From NCBI RefSeq assembly GCF_028372415.1, contig NC_092877.1:251983510-252047509 (forward strand): 64,000 nt of DNA. Reading direction: 5' to 3'. Made by a program: the position numbers and the translations under genes. This document shows positions 12,386 through 22,690 of the stretch, piece by piece; position 1 is the first letter of the stretch, and the number at the start of each line of letters is the position of its first letter. The stretch comes from Notamacropus eugenii (lineage: Eukaryota; Chordata; Mammalia; Diprotodontia; Macropodidae). The notes under the pieces are model-generated. The model made no database searches, was not told the origin of the DNA, and saw nothing but the letters and a program-made list of their open reading frames with translations.

Positions 12386-14566
12386 TTTTTTTTTTAAGTT
12401 CAAAGTTTTATTTTGAGGGGTACTTTTTTGATCTCAGAAACAATAAGTAGGTTGACAATGCTAGAAAATGGAAAAACTTGACCCTTGGATCCGGGTTTTC
12501 AATCTTCTTTTGTTGGAGCTATACATATATGTTGCATGTAAATTATGGGAGTCTCCCGAGAACAGATTATTATTCACAGAGAACTACTAGGTGTTTGTTT
12601 TCTTTTGATGTGATTTTATTCCCCAGTCACTAAAATTTGCCTTTACAAAAGGAAGTCAGAAAAAAAAGTTTTTAGTTACCTTCTCTCCCCTCACAATTTT
12701 CAGGAGATAATGAAGAAAGATTGCTTTAAAAGGTTGCTAAAAACAAAATTGCAATTATCCGTCTGATGATACTATAAGTAGGGGTAAGAAATAAGACATT
12801 TTAAATATAATTTCTTAATACACTTTAGTCTTCCTTTTTAAACAAACAGAAAAATGGACAAGAAAAGTATAAAGTTGGGGCACCCTGTGGTTAAGGATGA
12901 ATCTGGACATGCTCAGTCATGGCTGCTCCTCCCTGAAGAGGAGAAATGTACTGTGTTGACAAAGGCTGAAGGTGGTCACTGCCTAGAGAATGCTTTTCTG
13001 ACTTGTCCTCTTGCTGCTGCCCAGGTGGCTGGAATTTATTTACCCTCCTGACTCTGCTGGAGGTGCTCCTTGTTGTAATTTCTTTTGTTCCATCTGTTGT
13101 ACCACCTGCTGGTATTCGTGTTTCTGGGTCTGAGGCTGGTCGTACTCTCACTAGAGCTCTTCTTTGTGCCTCTAGAGATCTTCTGCCTTCTGTTTGAGCT
13201 TGTGTTCTTGTTCGTAGATGTGATTTTCAGATTCTTTCCGCTCTTCTTCTGTGAAAAGCTGCTGGTGATCCAATGTCTCTCAGCTATCTGGCTCCAGAAT
13301 TCTTTTTTCTCAATAGATTTTAGAAACTCTTCTAAAGTCGCTAACTGGTCCTTGTTATTATCAACCTCATTCATAACATGATCTCTCATCCTAAGCATTT
13401 CTTCTTCCATTTCAACCATGTTGTCCTCTTCATTTTTTAGGGTCATATACTTTAACTCTTTGGTAAACAGGGTTTCTAATTCTTGCTTGTCCAAGAAACC
13501 ATCCCTATTGACGTCACACAATTTGAAAAACATCTTCAGGTCAAAGTCACTAGGATGCAGTCCATCTGTGTCCTCCCATACCTCTTTTAATTGGTCTTTG
13601 CTTTCTGGGTGGTTAACTTTTGGATGGTTTCCATGTTTCTTCTTCATTTCATCAAATTTAGATTCTTCTTCATGCCATTTTTCATCATTGTTTTCAAATA
13701 TTCTGACCTTTCATTTCATATTTTTTAAATTCTTCATGGCAAGTTTTATCATACTTTTCTAAGTCACTCATAGTGGCTTTGATTAACATATCTGTCTGTT
13801 GGTTCAGATTTATCAGGATTCTGATGATTTAGGTTTTCAAACTGTTTCAGAACAGCCTGATAATCTATGCCTGTGTCTTGAATGGAATCCAATTTAGCTT
13901 TAATTAGCATTCTTAATCTTGCCACTTCTTGTCTCTTTAGTTCATCAAGTCTTGTCTTGACATGGTGACTTACTAAATCAAGTTCTTTGCTTAGATTCCC
14001 ACTCTTGATATCCTCTATGTCTGTATTCTGGAGCTTTTCTCTGAAATGTTTGTCTGTTTCCAACACATCAGTCACTTCCCTGAGATACTTATCATAATAT
14101 AGCCCAGTATCTGGAGTTTCTATTTTTGCTCCTTCTACATTAAGAATATCTTTTACTTTTGTTTTGTCTATGTCTATAGGCACAGCTTCTAAACCAGTTA
14201 GAAGACATGTAACTGAAAAAAAAATAGTTCTCCACCATATCTGAGTCATCCTTATGCAGGTATTTTTTCTTCAGAGACATTCTCAAATTAGCATGAACAT
14301 TTCTCTCTCCTTAGTTTTGGGGTGATTTAAATAATAAGGAAAATATGAGGTGACCATGTGGGCCCAGCTTTGCTTTGCATGAGGAGGGGAGGACTGCTTC
14401 AGGTTTGCAGCATCCTTAAAGCTGAGGGGCCCTGAATGCTCCCTCTGGAGAGAGGGGAGCAAGAAGCCTTTGAGTCTCCCTCTGGCCTCCTCGTGTCCTG
14501 TCTGGGGGGCTAGGATCAGAGAGCCCCATTTACCCCTCCATGCACAAGAGCAAACGAGAAGAGGAC
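12386..14566 (-). pseudogene. NUCB2: Processed retrocopy of nucleobindin-2 (NUCB2)
   Basis: This is an intronless copy of a nucleobindin-2 mRNA. NUCB2 is a secreted and Golgi calcium-binding protein whose N-terminal 82 residues form nesfatin-1. The copy has a 5' UTR-like GC-richer segment (about 14250-14566), a coding region in family order, a 3' UTR-like segment and an A-tail (the T-run at 12386-12395). The first frame (14249 to 13764) holds a 22-residue signal peptide followed by 'VPIDIDKTKVKDI' and runs past the 'LDELKRQEV' processing site. A 2-bp deletion near 13790 then shifts the frame. The second frame (from 13647) carries two EF-hand loops, '[12 protein letters not shown]' and '[12 protein letters not shown]'. 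A 1-bp loss near 13300 and several in-frame stops kill the C-terminal leucine-zipper region. The full-length protein cannot be made. The call is secure from remembered family sequence; whether any of it is expressed is unknown. Confidence 0.93.
13764..14249 (-). pseudogene. Open N-terminal NUCB2 segment: signal peptide plus nesfatin-1 region
   Basis: These 161 codons form the part of the retrocopy that is still open. Residues 1-22 are a hydrophobic signal peptide ending in 'LLTGLEA'. Residues 23-104 correspond to the whole of nesfatin-1, including 'ETPDTGLYYDKYL' and 'LSKELDLVSHHV'. 'KRQEV' follows, so the dibasic site used for prohormone cleavage is kept. The frame continues to 'QNPDKSEPTD' and then runs out of frame for six residues. 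In known NUCB2 the next element is a basic and coiled region. No promoter is visible, so a protein product is speculative. It may simply be too young to have lost this frame. Confidence 0.75.
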
Positions 14567-14579
14567 AGCAGATTGTGAA
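14567..14579. repeat. Candidate target-site duplication, right copy, of the NUCB2 retrocopy
   Basis: This 13-mer matches 12373-12385 at 11 of 13 positions and marks the 5' boundary of the retrocopy. The two mismatches are consistent with an old insertion, but a chance match is not excluded. Confidence 0.45.
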
Positions 14580-14760
14580 AATTTTTGCAAAAACAAAATT
14601 AATGCAGCCAAGATTAGAAGGAAAGGAGAAAAGCGGGGGAAATTTTTTTTTTATAACGTCTCTGATCAATGCCTCATTTCTCAAATATTTAGAGAATTGA
14701 GTAAAATTTATTAGAATACATATCATTCTCCTCTTGATAAATGGTCAAAGATAAACAATT
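14580..14760 (+). mobile_element. L1 fragment (end of ORF2)
   Basis: The stretch 'gcaaaaacaaaattaatgca' through 'agattagaaggaaagg' and 'tctctgatcaatgcctcattt' matches the L1 at 58265-58375. It adds 'aaatttattagaatacata' and 'gataaatggtcaaag', the following L1 sequence. Only about 180 bp survive. Confidence 0.8.
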
Positions 14761-14829
14761 AAGTGGTCATGATTGCCATGTTCTAGTGTTTGAAGTACTA
14801 CATCCTTGAAGAGGAATTAGACTTTTTCT

Positions 14830-15390
14830 ACCTGACTTCAGAGGAAAGAAGTAGGATTACGTAACAGCAAGGACCCCAACATACACAGGAGGACCTACTG
14901 TACAGGTTCTTAGATATACATTTTTAAAAGGAAAACATCTTTTGAGGGGTTAACAATCTACTTTAATCAAGCACATATATCATTCACTTCATTCAGGGGA
15001 AAAAGTCAGCACCTTGAATGCCAGAGAAAATGCAGAGAAATAAAAATCAACAGACATGGCTTCCAACTGTCTGACCATAAACAATACATACATAGTTACT
15101 ATAGGGAGAAGCACCAACATCTGGGTTTTTACAGCCAGGGGAGTCCCTTAGTGGCTTCCCTTGGTCTCATCTAGCCAAACAAACACCTCTAAGTGAGTTA
15201 GCTCCAAAGTAAAACCTCAGAGTGTATACAAATTTTCAGAGTCAGAGGGCATCGCACCCCTTGAGAACCAGAGCCTCATTAGAAATTAACAAAAGGTGTA
15301 GGCCTTCCAACAACAATAACTATCATCAAACTTCTCTTAATAGGCAGACCCATTAATGGGTAGGGAAGATCTTTAACTCTCATTAGCATT
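14830..15390 (-). mobile_element. LTR-like interspersed repeat, copy 2, inverted
   Basis: The reverse complement aligns along its whole length with copy 1 at 946-1475. Shared blocks include 'cactctgaggttttactttgg', 'taactatgtatgtattg', 'catgtctgttga', 'ttctctgcattttctctg' and 'tgtatgttggggtcctt'. This copy ends against a CR1/L3 tail at 15395. Confidence 0.6.
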
Positions 15391-15394
15391 ACTG

Positions 15395-15645
15395 AGTGGC
15401 AGAAGTTATAAAGAGGAATATTAACCTTGATTTAAGGATAAACTTGACAATTAGAATGACTTCAAAGTCCTCTAATCACTTGTCTCAGGTGATAGTATCT
15501 TCTCCCTCACTAGAGGCTTTCAGTCAAAAACTAGATGACCACTTGTCAAATATGTTGTATGGAATATTATATACTGGTATAGGTTAGACTAGGTGACATC
15601 TGAAAAAAACTTTCCACTATGAGATTCTTTTATTCTCTATGATGT
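15395..15645 (+). mobile_element. CR1/L3-type LINE 3' end
   Basis: The order 'ctagaggctttcagtcaaaa', 'ctagatgaccacttgtcaa', 'ttagactaggtgac' and 'gagattcttttattctctatg' is the characteristic CR1/L3 3' terminus with its short terminal repeats. Confidence 0.75.
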
Positions 15646-15725
15646 GACCAAGTGAAATAATATTTGTAAAAATTTTTAACACAGTTTCTGGCACATAATA
15701 GGCACTACATAAAAACTTATTTTCT
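15646..15725 (+). mobile_element. MIR-type 3' fragment
   Basis: 'acagtttctggcacataataggcacta' spread over 15681-15710 resembles the MIR/MAR 3' region. Confidence 0.5.
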
Positions 15726-16299
15726 TCCCTTCCCTTGATTAGGTATTCTATGTTATGCCCTTCCCACATATGTGGAAAAGTTTTGGTGTCAAAGAGACTG
15801 GTGGTTCTTGCAGCAAAAAAACATTTACAATCCCTGAAATCACACTGAATTCTCCCAAGAGTGATCAATCAAGATCTACAGCTGTTATTATTCTGGCGGT
15901 GTTTGCTATAGTCATTGCTGCTGTGGAATCACCTAGCATCCTTAAACATCATCATTTTGTAATGTTTTTTTTTTTTAACCTATTAAAATACTGACTCTAG
16001 CTAAACAAGGTAAAACTCTTAAGTGGAAGGACAGATCTCTTGGAAACCTTTTAGATATAAACCAGTAACATCCTGAGTTAACACATTTATCAAAGATTCT
16101 TAAGTATACTGAAGAACAGTGTGTCATTAGGAAAATAACTAGCCTGGAAAAAAATAGAGGAAGGGATCATAAAATGGGAAATAAAGTTCCTCTTTGGGGT
16201 TACTTATCAGAATAAATCCAGGACACATCTTCACCTATTCTGTGCCTATCTACCTTCCCTAATTAAAAATGCTATTTCAGGAACCTTGAGTAGTTCTTG
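15726..16299. other. Unassigned, with a segment shared with the MITE at 17.3 kb
   Basis: Most of this is unrecognised. Bases 16115-16185 resemble the internal part of the palindromic element at 17350-17432: 'aactagcctgg' against 'aactggcctag', and 'gatcataaaatggg' against 'gatgataaaatggt'. Confidence 0.45.
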
Positions 16300-16450
16300 G
16301 ATTGTAAAATGTCAATCAGTCAAGCAATCATTGGGCATCTACTATGTTCAGGACTCTGGGCTAGGTTGTAAGGAGAAGAATAAAAACTTTAAGTCTCTTC
16401 CTCTCAAGGGGCATACATACTTATTTTATAGGGAGAGTAAAAAGATTTAA
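16300..16450 (-). mobile_element. L2 3' end, reversed
   Basis: The plus strand reads 'attgggcatctactatgtt', then 'aggactctgggctagg' and 'cctctcaaggggcat', the reverse of the L2 3' tail. Confidence 0.7.
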
Positions 16451-16640
16451 TACGTATGCCCACCCACCCCATAATACATGCATATATACATACATACAGG
16501 TACATACAAAAAGATATATGCATATATTTACATATAAATATATGCATGTCTTCCTGCATGTACACAGATCTATGTGCACATAAGTATCTTTATATGCCTA
16601 TACACATATAAATATATTCACATCAATGTGCATATTGATA
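16450..16640. repeat. AT-rich low-complexity tract of alternating TACATA/TGCATA units
   Basis: Repeated purine-pyrimidine alternation such as 'atgcatatatacatacatac' and 'tatatgcatatatttacat' covers this stretch. It contains no gene. Confidence 0.7.
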
Positions 16641-16809
16641 CATAGGAAAAAATTAATGACACCATGGTAATTAAATAACAAAAATAAAAGAAATGACAAT
16701 GTAGTATATGATAAATAGCTAAATACATGGACAATGAAAGCTGTGAATTCAGAGAATAATAAAATCATTGGAAAAAAGTATCTCAAGAAAATGAAGAGTT
16801 ATATAGACT
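16641..16809. other. Unassigned intergenic sequence
   Basis: Nothing recognisable. Confidence 0.4.
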
Positions 16810-17000
16810 AAGTTGAGTATCTTTACTGGAAGGTGTGGTTGTGAAGTTGTGGCTTCAGATTACATGGATATATAACTAAGCTTCTGTATTTCTAGCTCTG
16901 TGACTCTAGACAGTAACTTAAACCTTTTAAGCCGAAGGTCCTTTATCTGTAAAACAGAGACACCTTCTCAATTTTCCCAATCCCTAACAACAGTTAGGGG
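16810..17000 (+). mobile_element. MIR/CORE-SINE fragment
   Basis: 'ctagctctgtgactctagac' followed by 'cctttatctgtaaaacagag' fits the MIR core and downstream region. Confidence 0.6.
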
Positions 17001-17243
17001 GATTAGAAAGGATTTCAAGAGGTATCTAGTAGGCCAATAATACCTAGAAGAATAGCTTTTTTATTATGGCCTATTTTAACTCAATCAAGGGGAGAGTCTA
17101 GGCCTAAAACAAAGTAATGGAGAGATCTGGTAGACAAACATGGTGGACATTATATCAATGTGGAAAGAGTAGTTTGGGGACAAAAGGATCAGTCTCACCC
17201 CATTTGCTGTGGAAGTCTCAGTCCCTAGTGCAAAGTTTCCTAG

Positions 17244-17529
17244 GCTAGGGCAGGAATTGGGTCCCAGTGGCCTCAAGGCCACATGTGGCCCTCTACATCC
17301 TCAAGTATGGCCCTTTGAATCCAAACTTCAGAGAACAAATCCTTAAAAGGAAGAAGAACAATGAATGTGGTTAGAAAAACAACTGGCCTAGACAAAAGAT
17401 TAAAGGAAAGGATGATAAAATGGTAAATTTAAAGAATTTGTTCTGTGAAGTTTGAATTCAGTCAGAAGACTGCACTGGAGGACCTAGAGGGGACATGTGG
17501 CCTCAAGGCTGCAGGTTTCCCATCCCTGA
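17244..17529. mobile_element. Palindromic hAT-like MITE
   Basis: This is a non-autonomous DNA transposon built as two inverted arms. The left arm reads 'ggcctcaaggccacatgtgg', then 'cctcaagtatggccctttga' and 'cttcagagaacaaat'. The right arm reads 'aatttgttctgtgaag', then 'ggacctagagg' and 'acatgtggcctcaaggctgc', the reverse complement with substitutions. It encodes nothing and would need a transposase supplied elsewhere. About 85-90 bp between the arms (17341-17432) are not part of the palindrome. A second, half-length copy lies at 31388-31495. Confidence 0.75.
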
Positions 17530-17554
17530 CTTAAGATCTACAAAATTCCAAGAA

Positions 17555-17760
17555 GTTGTGGATAAATTCAACGTGTTTTTAAACTTGAGTAGAACAAATT
17601 TCACATTATTTAGAGATAATTTATTTCATTTACAACTCTATAAATTTTGTTTTATGCATTTAAAACTTTTATTCTAATAACTGATCCACAGCTTTCATTA
17701 GACTACCAGCCATGTCCGTGGCACATATGAAAAAAGTTAAGAACACCTTCTCCAGAGCCT
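17555..17760 (-). mobile_element. Ancient interspersed repeat, probably DNA-transposon derived
   Basis: In reverse complement it starts 'aggtgttcttaactttttt', continues 'gtccatggc'-like sequence and then 'taaatgcataaaacaaaat'. I remember this order from a widespread mammalian repeat, but I cannot name the family with certainty. Confidence 0.45.
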
Positions 17761-19524
17761 TAGGCATACTTGTCTAAAGTCTGGAGCTACAAAAAGTCAA
17801 TAATCACCTCTTATAAAGAACGCCCTCAGAGATGGCACAGACAAATACTTCTAATATCTTTGCTTCTCTCTATCTTAATGTGTTTGGATTTCTGGATGGC
17901 CAACTTTGTGTTTTTAATAAACATGGAAAAGCAATCCTATTTCCTCCCTTTACTTCAGGCATAAAAGAGTGAAGAGTTAGACTGGGGCCAAAATGGTCCA
18001 CTCTAATGTTTGACTTCAAAGGCAATGAACCATCTGCAACAGGTCATGGCAAGTAGTTTATAGGGATGTACAAGTAAGAATGTATACTGAAAGGTTTTTA
18101 TCTGACGGCATAGGGATCAAGGAACTAGGGAAGGAATCTCACAGTCTTGCAATATTCTGTCATGAGATGATTTATTGCTGTTTTATCTACTCACCTCATA
18201 GGCTGGTTCTAAAGTACTATATAAATGTGGACTATGATATAAAACACTGTGAAAATCTTAAACTTCAATATAAATGCTAGATATTATGCTTTTCTAAAGT
18301 GCTGACTGTGCACAATTCAGTGTACTTCCTAGCTGAAACAAGTCTTATTACCTTAAATAGTTTTTAGTCTAATTGGGAAGACATAATGTAGTTGGTAGAT
18401 TAAAATCCACTTACAAAGAAATTATATATCTTATAGTGTAATGGGTGCAGAGGAGGGGTACAGTCGGAATACTCTGATGGGTTTTACAGTGGAGATCATA
18501 TCTAACCAGAAGTAGGGTGGGAGCAGGATGATTGTTTTAAGGGAAGAAAAGAATATCAAAAAGCAAAGGAGGAGAAATAGATTTTTTTTTTTGGCAGAAA
18601 ACAGTCCATTTGTCTCAGTTTATTGACCTAGATGGCAGAGAGTTGGACACATGGAGATGAGGAAAGATAAATATGATCAGTTTTTCTAAGTCTGTTTCCT
18701 TAAAATAATAAAGCTAGAAGTTTGTATTATCTTAAATATTTCCTTTTCTTCCTAGCACTGATCCAGAAGCCTTCCCCCTTTTACTACAGTGGTTTGTCAA
18801 ATGTTTGTGGAGGAAAAGGGCTTCGCACAAGAGAGATCACAATCATTTTCAATCTGAAATTTCCAATATCTGGTATTTCCACAATTGCAAGATGTTCCAT
18901 TCTAAAGAGAGCCCTTCTAATTGTCTACAATTTTAATCTAGTCAAAGCTTCCGTATCCTGGAATCAGGATTTCCCCAAATATCAACATTGCCAAAGGAAA
19001 CAGCACTCATAAAGGTGTGGAGGAAAGAAAAGTAGAAATGATAAATTATCTAGTTTCATAATAAAGAATGTGTGAAATGGAAACCATGTTACTGGGGTGG
19101 AAATGGGGGTTTGAGTGCTCTAATAAAAACAATAGATATGTTGAATCTGAAGAAGAAAGAAAAAGGGAAGATCAGAAAGATCTGATTAAGCTGTATTTAA
19201 ATTTATTAAAATTCTCATATAAAGGATTAAACTTATTCTATTTTGTGATAGATGACAAAATTAAGAGTAACGTGGCAATTTCAAAAAGGCAAGTCCTACT
19301 TTCAGAAATAAGAAAATTACCCCATAAGTGTAGCTTATTAGAAACAGAAAGGATTGTAGAACAAGATAAGTTCCCTGTTGTTACAGGTCATCAAAAGAAG
19401 GTGTAAGTCTATTTGTTGAGGTTGTTTGGGTGAATTCTGTTCAGAAGACTTCTGAGGTATCTTATAACATGATATGTGTATCTCTTCTCATATGTGTGCA
19501 TTTATATGATCATAATAAATATAT
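17761..19524. other. Unassigned intergenic sequence
   Basis: Several short open frames (17770-17964, 18722-19012, 19068-19406) lack any domain, exon signal or codon bias that I can recognise. A T-run lies near 18581-18592. No repeat is named. Confidence 0.4.
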
Positions 19525-19620
19525 AAACAATCAAATGAGACCAAATGAGGTAATTATAAAGCACTTAACATTGTGTGGCTCATAGTAAGCTCTATACAAA
19601 CTTTAGTTATTATTAAATAT
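19525..19620 (+). mobile_element. MIR/MAR 3' fragment
   Basis: 'gaggtaattataaagcactt' followed by 'gtgtggctcatagtaagc' matches the MIR/MAR 3' end. Confidence 0.6.
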
Positions 19621-19899
19621 ATACGTGCTCGTTAAATGTAGATGGCATATGTTTCTGGATATATGTGTCTTGTCTTGTGGTTTCATTGGATTGAGCTGAG
19701 ATGCCAGGGGGAGTTTCTGAATTAGAGAGGATGACCATGGAGAAGAGATCTAACCCTTAGTTCGGCTCGTCAAACGACATGTAACTACCAAGATTTATTT
19801 GTACAGTGCCAACTCAAGGAGAAATATAAAATATCTACTCAGAAGTCTTGAAAGCTGCATGATGTCATGTTAACTTTTTATTTGTTGTCTTGTCAACCA

Positions 19900-19900
<1 letters not shown>

Positions 19901-19949
<49 letters not shown>
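19901..19949. repeat. (CA)n microsatellite
   Basis: An uninterrupted CA dinucleotide run of about 24 units. Confidence 0.97.
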
Positions 19950-19951
<2 letters not shown>

Positions 19952-19982
19952 CTCCTAAGATGTAACAGAAGTTATTATTAGA

Positions 19983-20195
19983 AGCTAGGGGGTAGAGTGG
20001 ATAGAACACTAAGTATGAAATTAGGAAGACCTGAAGTCAAATCCTGCCCCAGACACTTATTGGCCATGTGACCCTGGGTTAATTACTTAATCTTTGACTA
20101 CCACAGTTCATTCAACTGTAAAATGGGGATAATAATAGCACCTAAATACCCAGGGTTTTTATGAAGTTCAAATGACATAACTTTATAAATTCATC
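19983..20195 (+). mobile_element. MAR/MIR-type CORE-SINE
   Basis: This is one of the better preserved SINEs here. It reads 'gctagggggtagagtgga' and 'ggaagacctgaagtcaaatc', then 'agacacttattggccatgtg' and 'gtaaaatggggataataata'. The first part is the tRNA-related and core region; the second is the MIR-like 3' half. It lies between a CA and a GT microsatellite. Confidence 0.85.
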
Positions 20196-20323
20196 CTGGC
20201 CTGACTTAGTATGAAGGCTTGTTTCCTTCTTTCCATAAAATTTACACTGTTGCTTCTTTATGTTTTTGTATAAACCTGTGCATGTGAATCTTTTGGGTTT
20301 AGGGGCATGTGTGCATGCATGTG

Positions 20324-20328
<5 letters not shown>

Positions 20329-20360
<32 letters not shown>
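20329..20360. repeat. (GT)n microsatellite
   Basis: About 16 GT units, following an imperfect GT/GC-rich lead-in from about 20305. Confidence 0.95.
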
Positions 20361-20362
<2 letters not shown>

Positions 20363-21289
20363 GGAAACAAATAGCATTCCTGATCAAGGTTATACATAAA
20401 TATATCTTCGCTTCTCCTACTTAGAGAAACTTTAGACATGAACCTAAATCTAAGCTTTAAGTACTTTTCTTTGGGGTGGGGACAGAAGGGCCTGACTTCT
20501 TTCTTTAGAAGTCAAGCTTCCCTGAACTTAATCTATTCCTTCTACGTTATTCCAGAATTGAGAAGAGCTCTTAGCATAGAGGAAAAGGGGGTATGCTCCA
20601 GGCTCATCTCCCAGCCCAATACTGGTTATTATTGTTATCTATCAATCTGTATGTAAATGTATGCAGTGGCACTGTATATAAAATAGTAAAAAGGAGAGAG
20701 TCCAGTAATGAGGGTCTGTGTTTAGGTGTTTCTGCGAATGGAAAGGAGATGTATCAAAGAAATGTCAAAGAAGTAGTGATTCGATAGGGGTGGAATGGGA
20801 AGATTCTTGGAGAATTCAGTGTCATATCCACACCAAAATGAGTCAATAAAGTAATCTTTCTTTTATCCTAAACACATATTTGTAGTCCTGTACCATTGTT
20901 TGACTTCCTGAGTGTCATATGTATGTACATGAGTATATAATTTGCATATGTGTATATAATACAGAGTGCTTCATATTTCAAGTGCCTCACAATAATTTTA
21001 AAGTTAATCCATGTCTGGGTAGAAAATCAGCCCAGAACGGTTAAAATATTTACAATGCATTGTGCTTCAACTCTAGACTGGCCGAAAGCATGATGTAATT
21101 TGAAGGGATTGAATTAGAGTCCTAGGGATGTCATTCAGACACTTTTAAGTATAAGCACAAGAGTTCCTTTACTACAAAATTTAGCGTGGGCACTCAAGCC
21201 CCAGATGTCTGGTTGGTGTTCCTACTTAAAGAATAAACATCCTTCTGGTAGCTAGGAAACCATACTTAAGAATTTCAAGTCATTGCTGT
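20361..21289. other. Unassigned intergenic sequence
   Basis: No repeat or gene recognised. Confidence 0.4.
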
Positions 21290-21830
21290 GACTGTTGCTC
21301 CTGCTACCCTTCTCTCCCACCCCTCATTCCAGTACAATCATGACAAGGCTCCTGCCAAGTGCCTGAGATTGGCAAGCCTTCCGCAGATAAATTCCACGTT
21401 AGAGCTTTACTGTCATTGTCTTTGAAAGAGGCTGTCACTGCTTGTAGCAACTGCTCCATTTTTAATTTTTAGCAAGTGCAGAAATAGTAGGAAAAACAGC
21501 AACAATGAAAGTCTTATTTATTTTAGGAGTAATTTACAAACAATAGCCATTTCCTTTTATTTATGTTTTTAGGCATAACAACTGTGCTATTTTATGACAC
21601 TAGTTATTTATTTCTCCGTACTGTGAATACCTAGTGTGATTAGAGAATTGGCTAGGTGTAGTGTCTACAAAAATTACTTCTCTTGCAGTGATCTTAATTA
21701 GCTTCCATTGGTTGTTAACAGTGAATCTCATTGTGGCTTAATTGCCTGTTATTTTCTCCTGGGCTATCTATTTCATTATCAGGGAAGCAAACTGACACTA
21801 TTCTTGTCTAAACATAATCCAAAACCTTTT
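21290..21830. promoter_or_regulatory. Candidate conserved noncoding element
   Basis: No repeat is recognisable and no open frame is present. The composition is balanced and rich in transcription-factor-like words. It includes homeodomain-type 'cttaattag' and 'cttaattgc', with 'attggttgttaac' (SOX/HNF1-like) and 'ttatttattt' (FOX-like). A regulatory role is inferred only from this look. No alignment was possible. Confidence 0.3.
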
Positions 21831-21884
21831 GTCTCACTGTTTTTTTCCCCTCTTACATGAAATGTTTTTGAGAATATTTAGAAT

Positions 21885-21985
21885 TCCTGAATGCAGACAT
21901 TGTTTCAGACATCTTTGTATCTTCCATAGCACATGCCAGTGCCTTTCACTTAGCAGATACTCAGTGTGTATTTGTTGATGATATG
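21885..21985 (+). mobile_element. L2/MIR3-type 3' tail
   Basis: 'gtatcttccatagcacatgc' followed by 'cagtgcctttcacttagcag' resembles the L2 3' tail, with moderate divergence. Confidence 0.5.
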
Positions 21986-22129
21986 TAGGAATGGATGGAT
22001 TCTTGATGAAATGGTCTTGTTAAATAACATTGGACTCCAGGTTAAAGCCTGTAATCTCAATAATTTGATCTATTCAATGACAACTTTCTCTTTGCCATTT
22101 TTATGCCTGATACATCTTTTAGAAAAGAC

Positions 22130-22510
22130 CTTCTAAATAGTATTCCAACATCCATCTCTGTGCTTTTGCACTGTCTGAGCATGCTCCATTCTCCCGAATC
22201 TTCCCCCCATGCCTAGAATGTACTATCTCTTCAAATGTACCTCTTAAAAACTCCTTTTCTTCAAAGCTCAAATCAAATGTGACCTCTCACATAAGGCCCA
22301 TCCCTGACTTCTAATTCCTCAACTCCTAATATCCCTTCCTGAAAGAAGATTGTTTGCATAACCTTATATTTGTGAATATTGCCTGCCTTGTTAAAATACT
22401 AGTTACTTAAAGACAGGATCTTCCTTGAAGCAGGATTTTAAGTCTGTATCCCTATTATAGAGCCTGGAATAGAAGGAGTACCTCAATATATGTTAGTTTA
22501 TTGACTGTTT
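22130..22510 (+). mobile_element. L2 3' region
   Basis: The order 'ttcaaagctcaaatcaaatg', 'tgacctctcac', 'cttgaagcaggatt' and 'gtatccctattatagagcc' is the L2 3' UTR and tail. Confidence 0.7.
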
Positions 22511-22524
22511 TTGGACAGATCTAC

Positions 22525-22690
22525 TTTATTGAATCATAAATCTTAAGATGGAATGGACCTCTGAGTCTGCGATGTCCTATTGCTTTATTTTAATAATGTC
22601 AAAACTGAGCCTGAGAGAGGTTAGTCACTTGTACAGCATCACATGGTTATAATAAGTGGTTGTAGGATTTGAACTCAGAATGTCCTTATA
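22525..22690 (+). mobile_element. MIR/CORE-SINE fragment
   Basis: 'gagcctgagagaggttagtc' followed by 'ggatttgaactcagaatg' is the MIR core and flank. Confidence 0.7.

Noticed and set aside
13085..13762. Two plus-strand open frames (98 and 114 codons) that look like hydrophobic membrane proteins
   Set aside because: They are the antisense of the NUCB2 retrocopy; the phenylalanine and leucine-rich content comes from reading lysine and glutamate-rich codons backwards.
19901..20360. Open frames over CA/GT repeats giving histidine-threonine-rich translations
   Set aside because: Dinucleotide repeats have no stops in some frames; the translation is an artefact.
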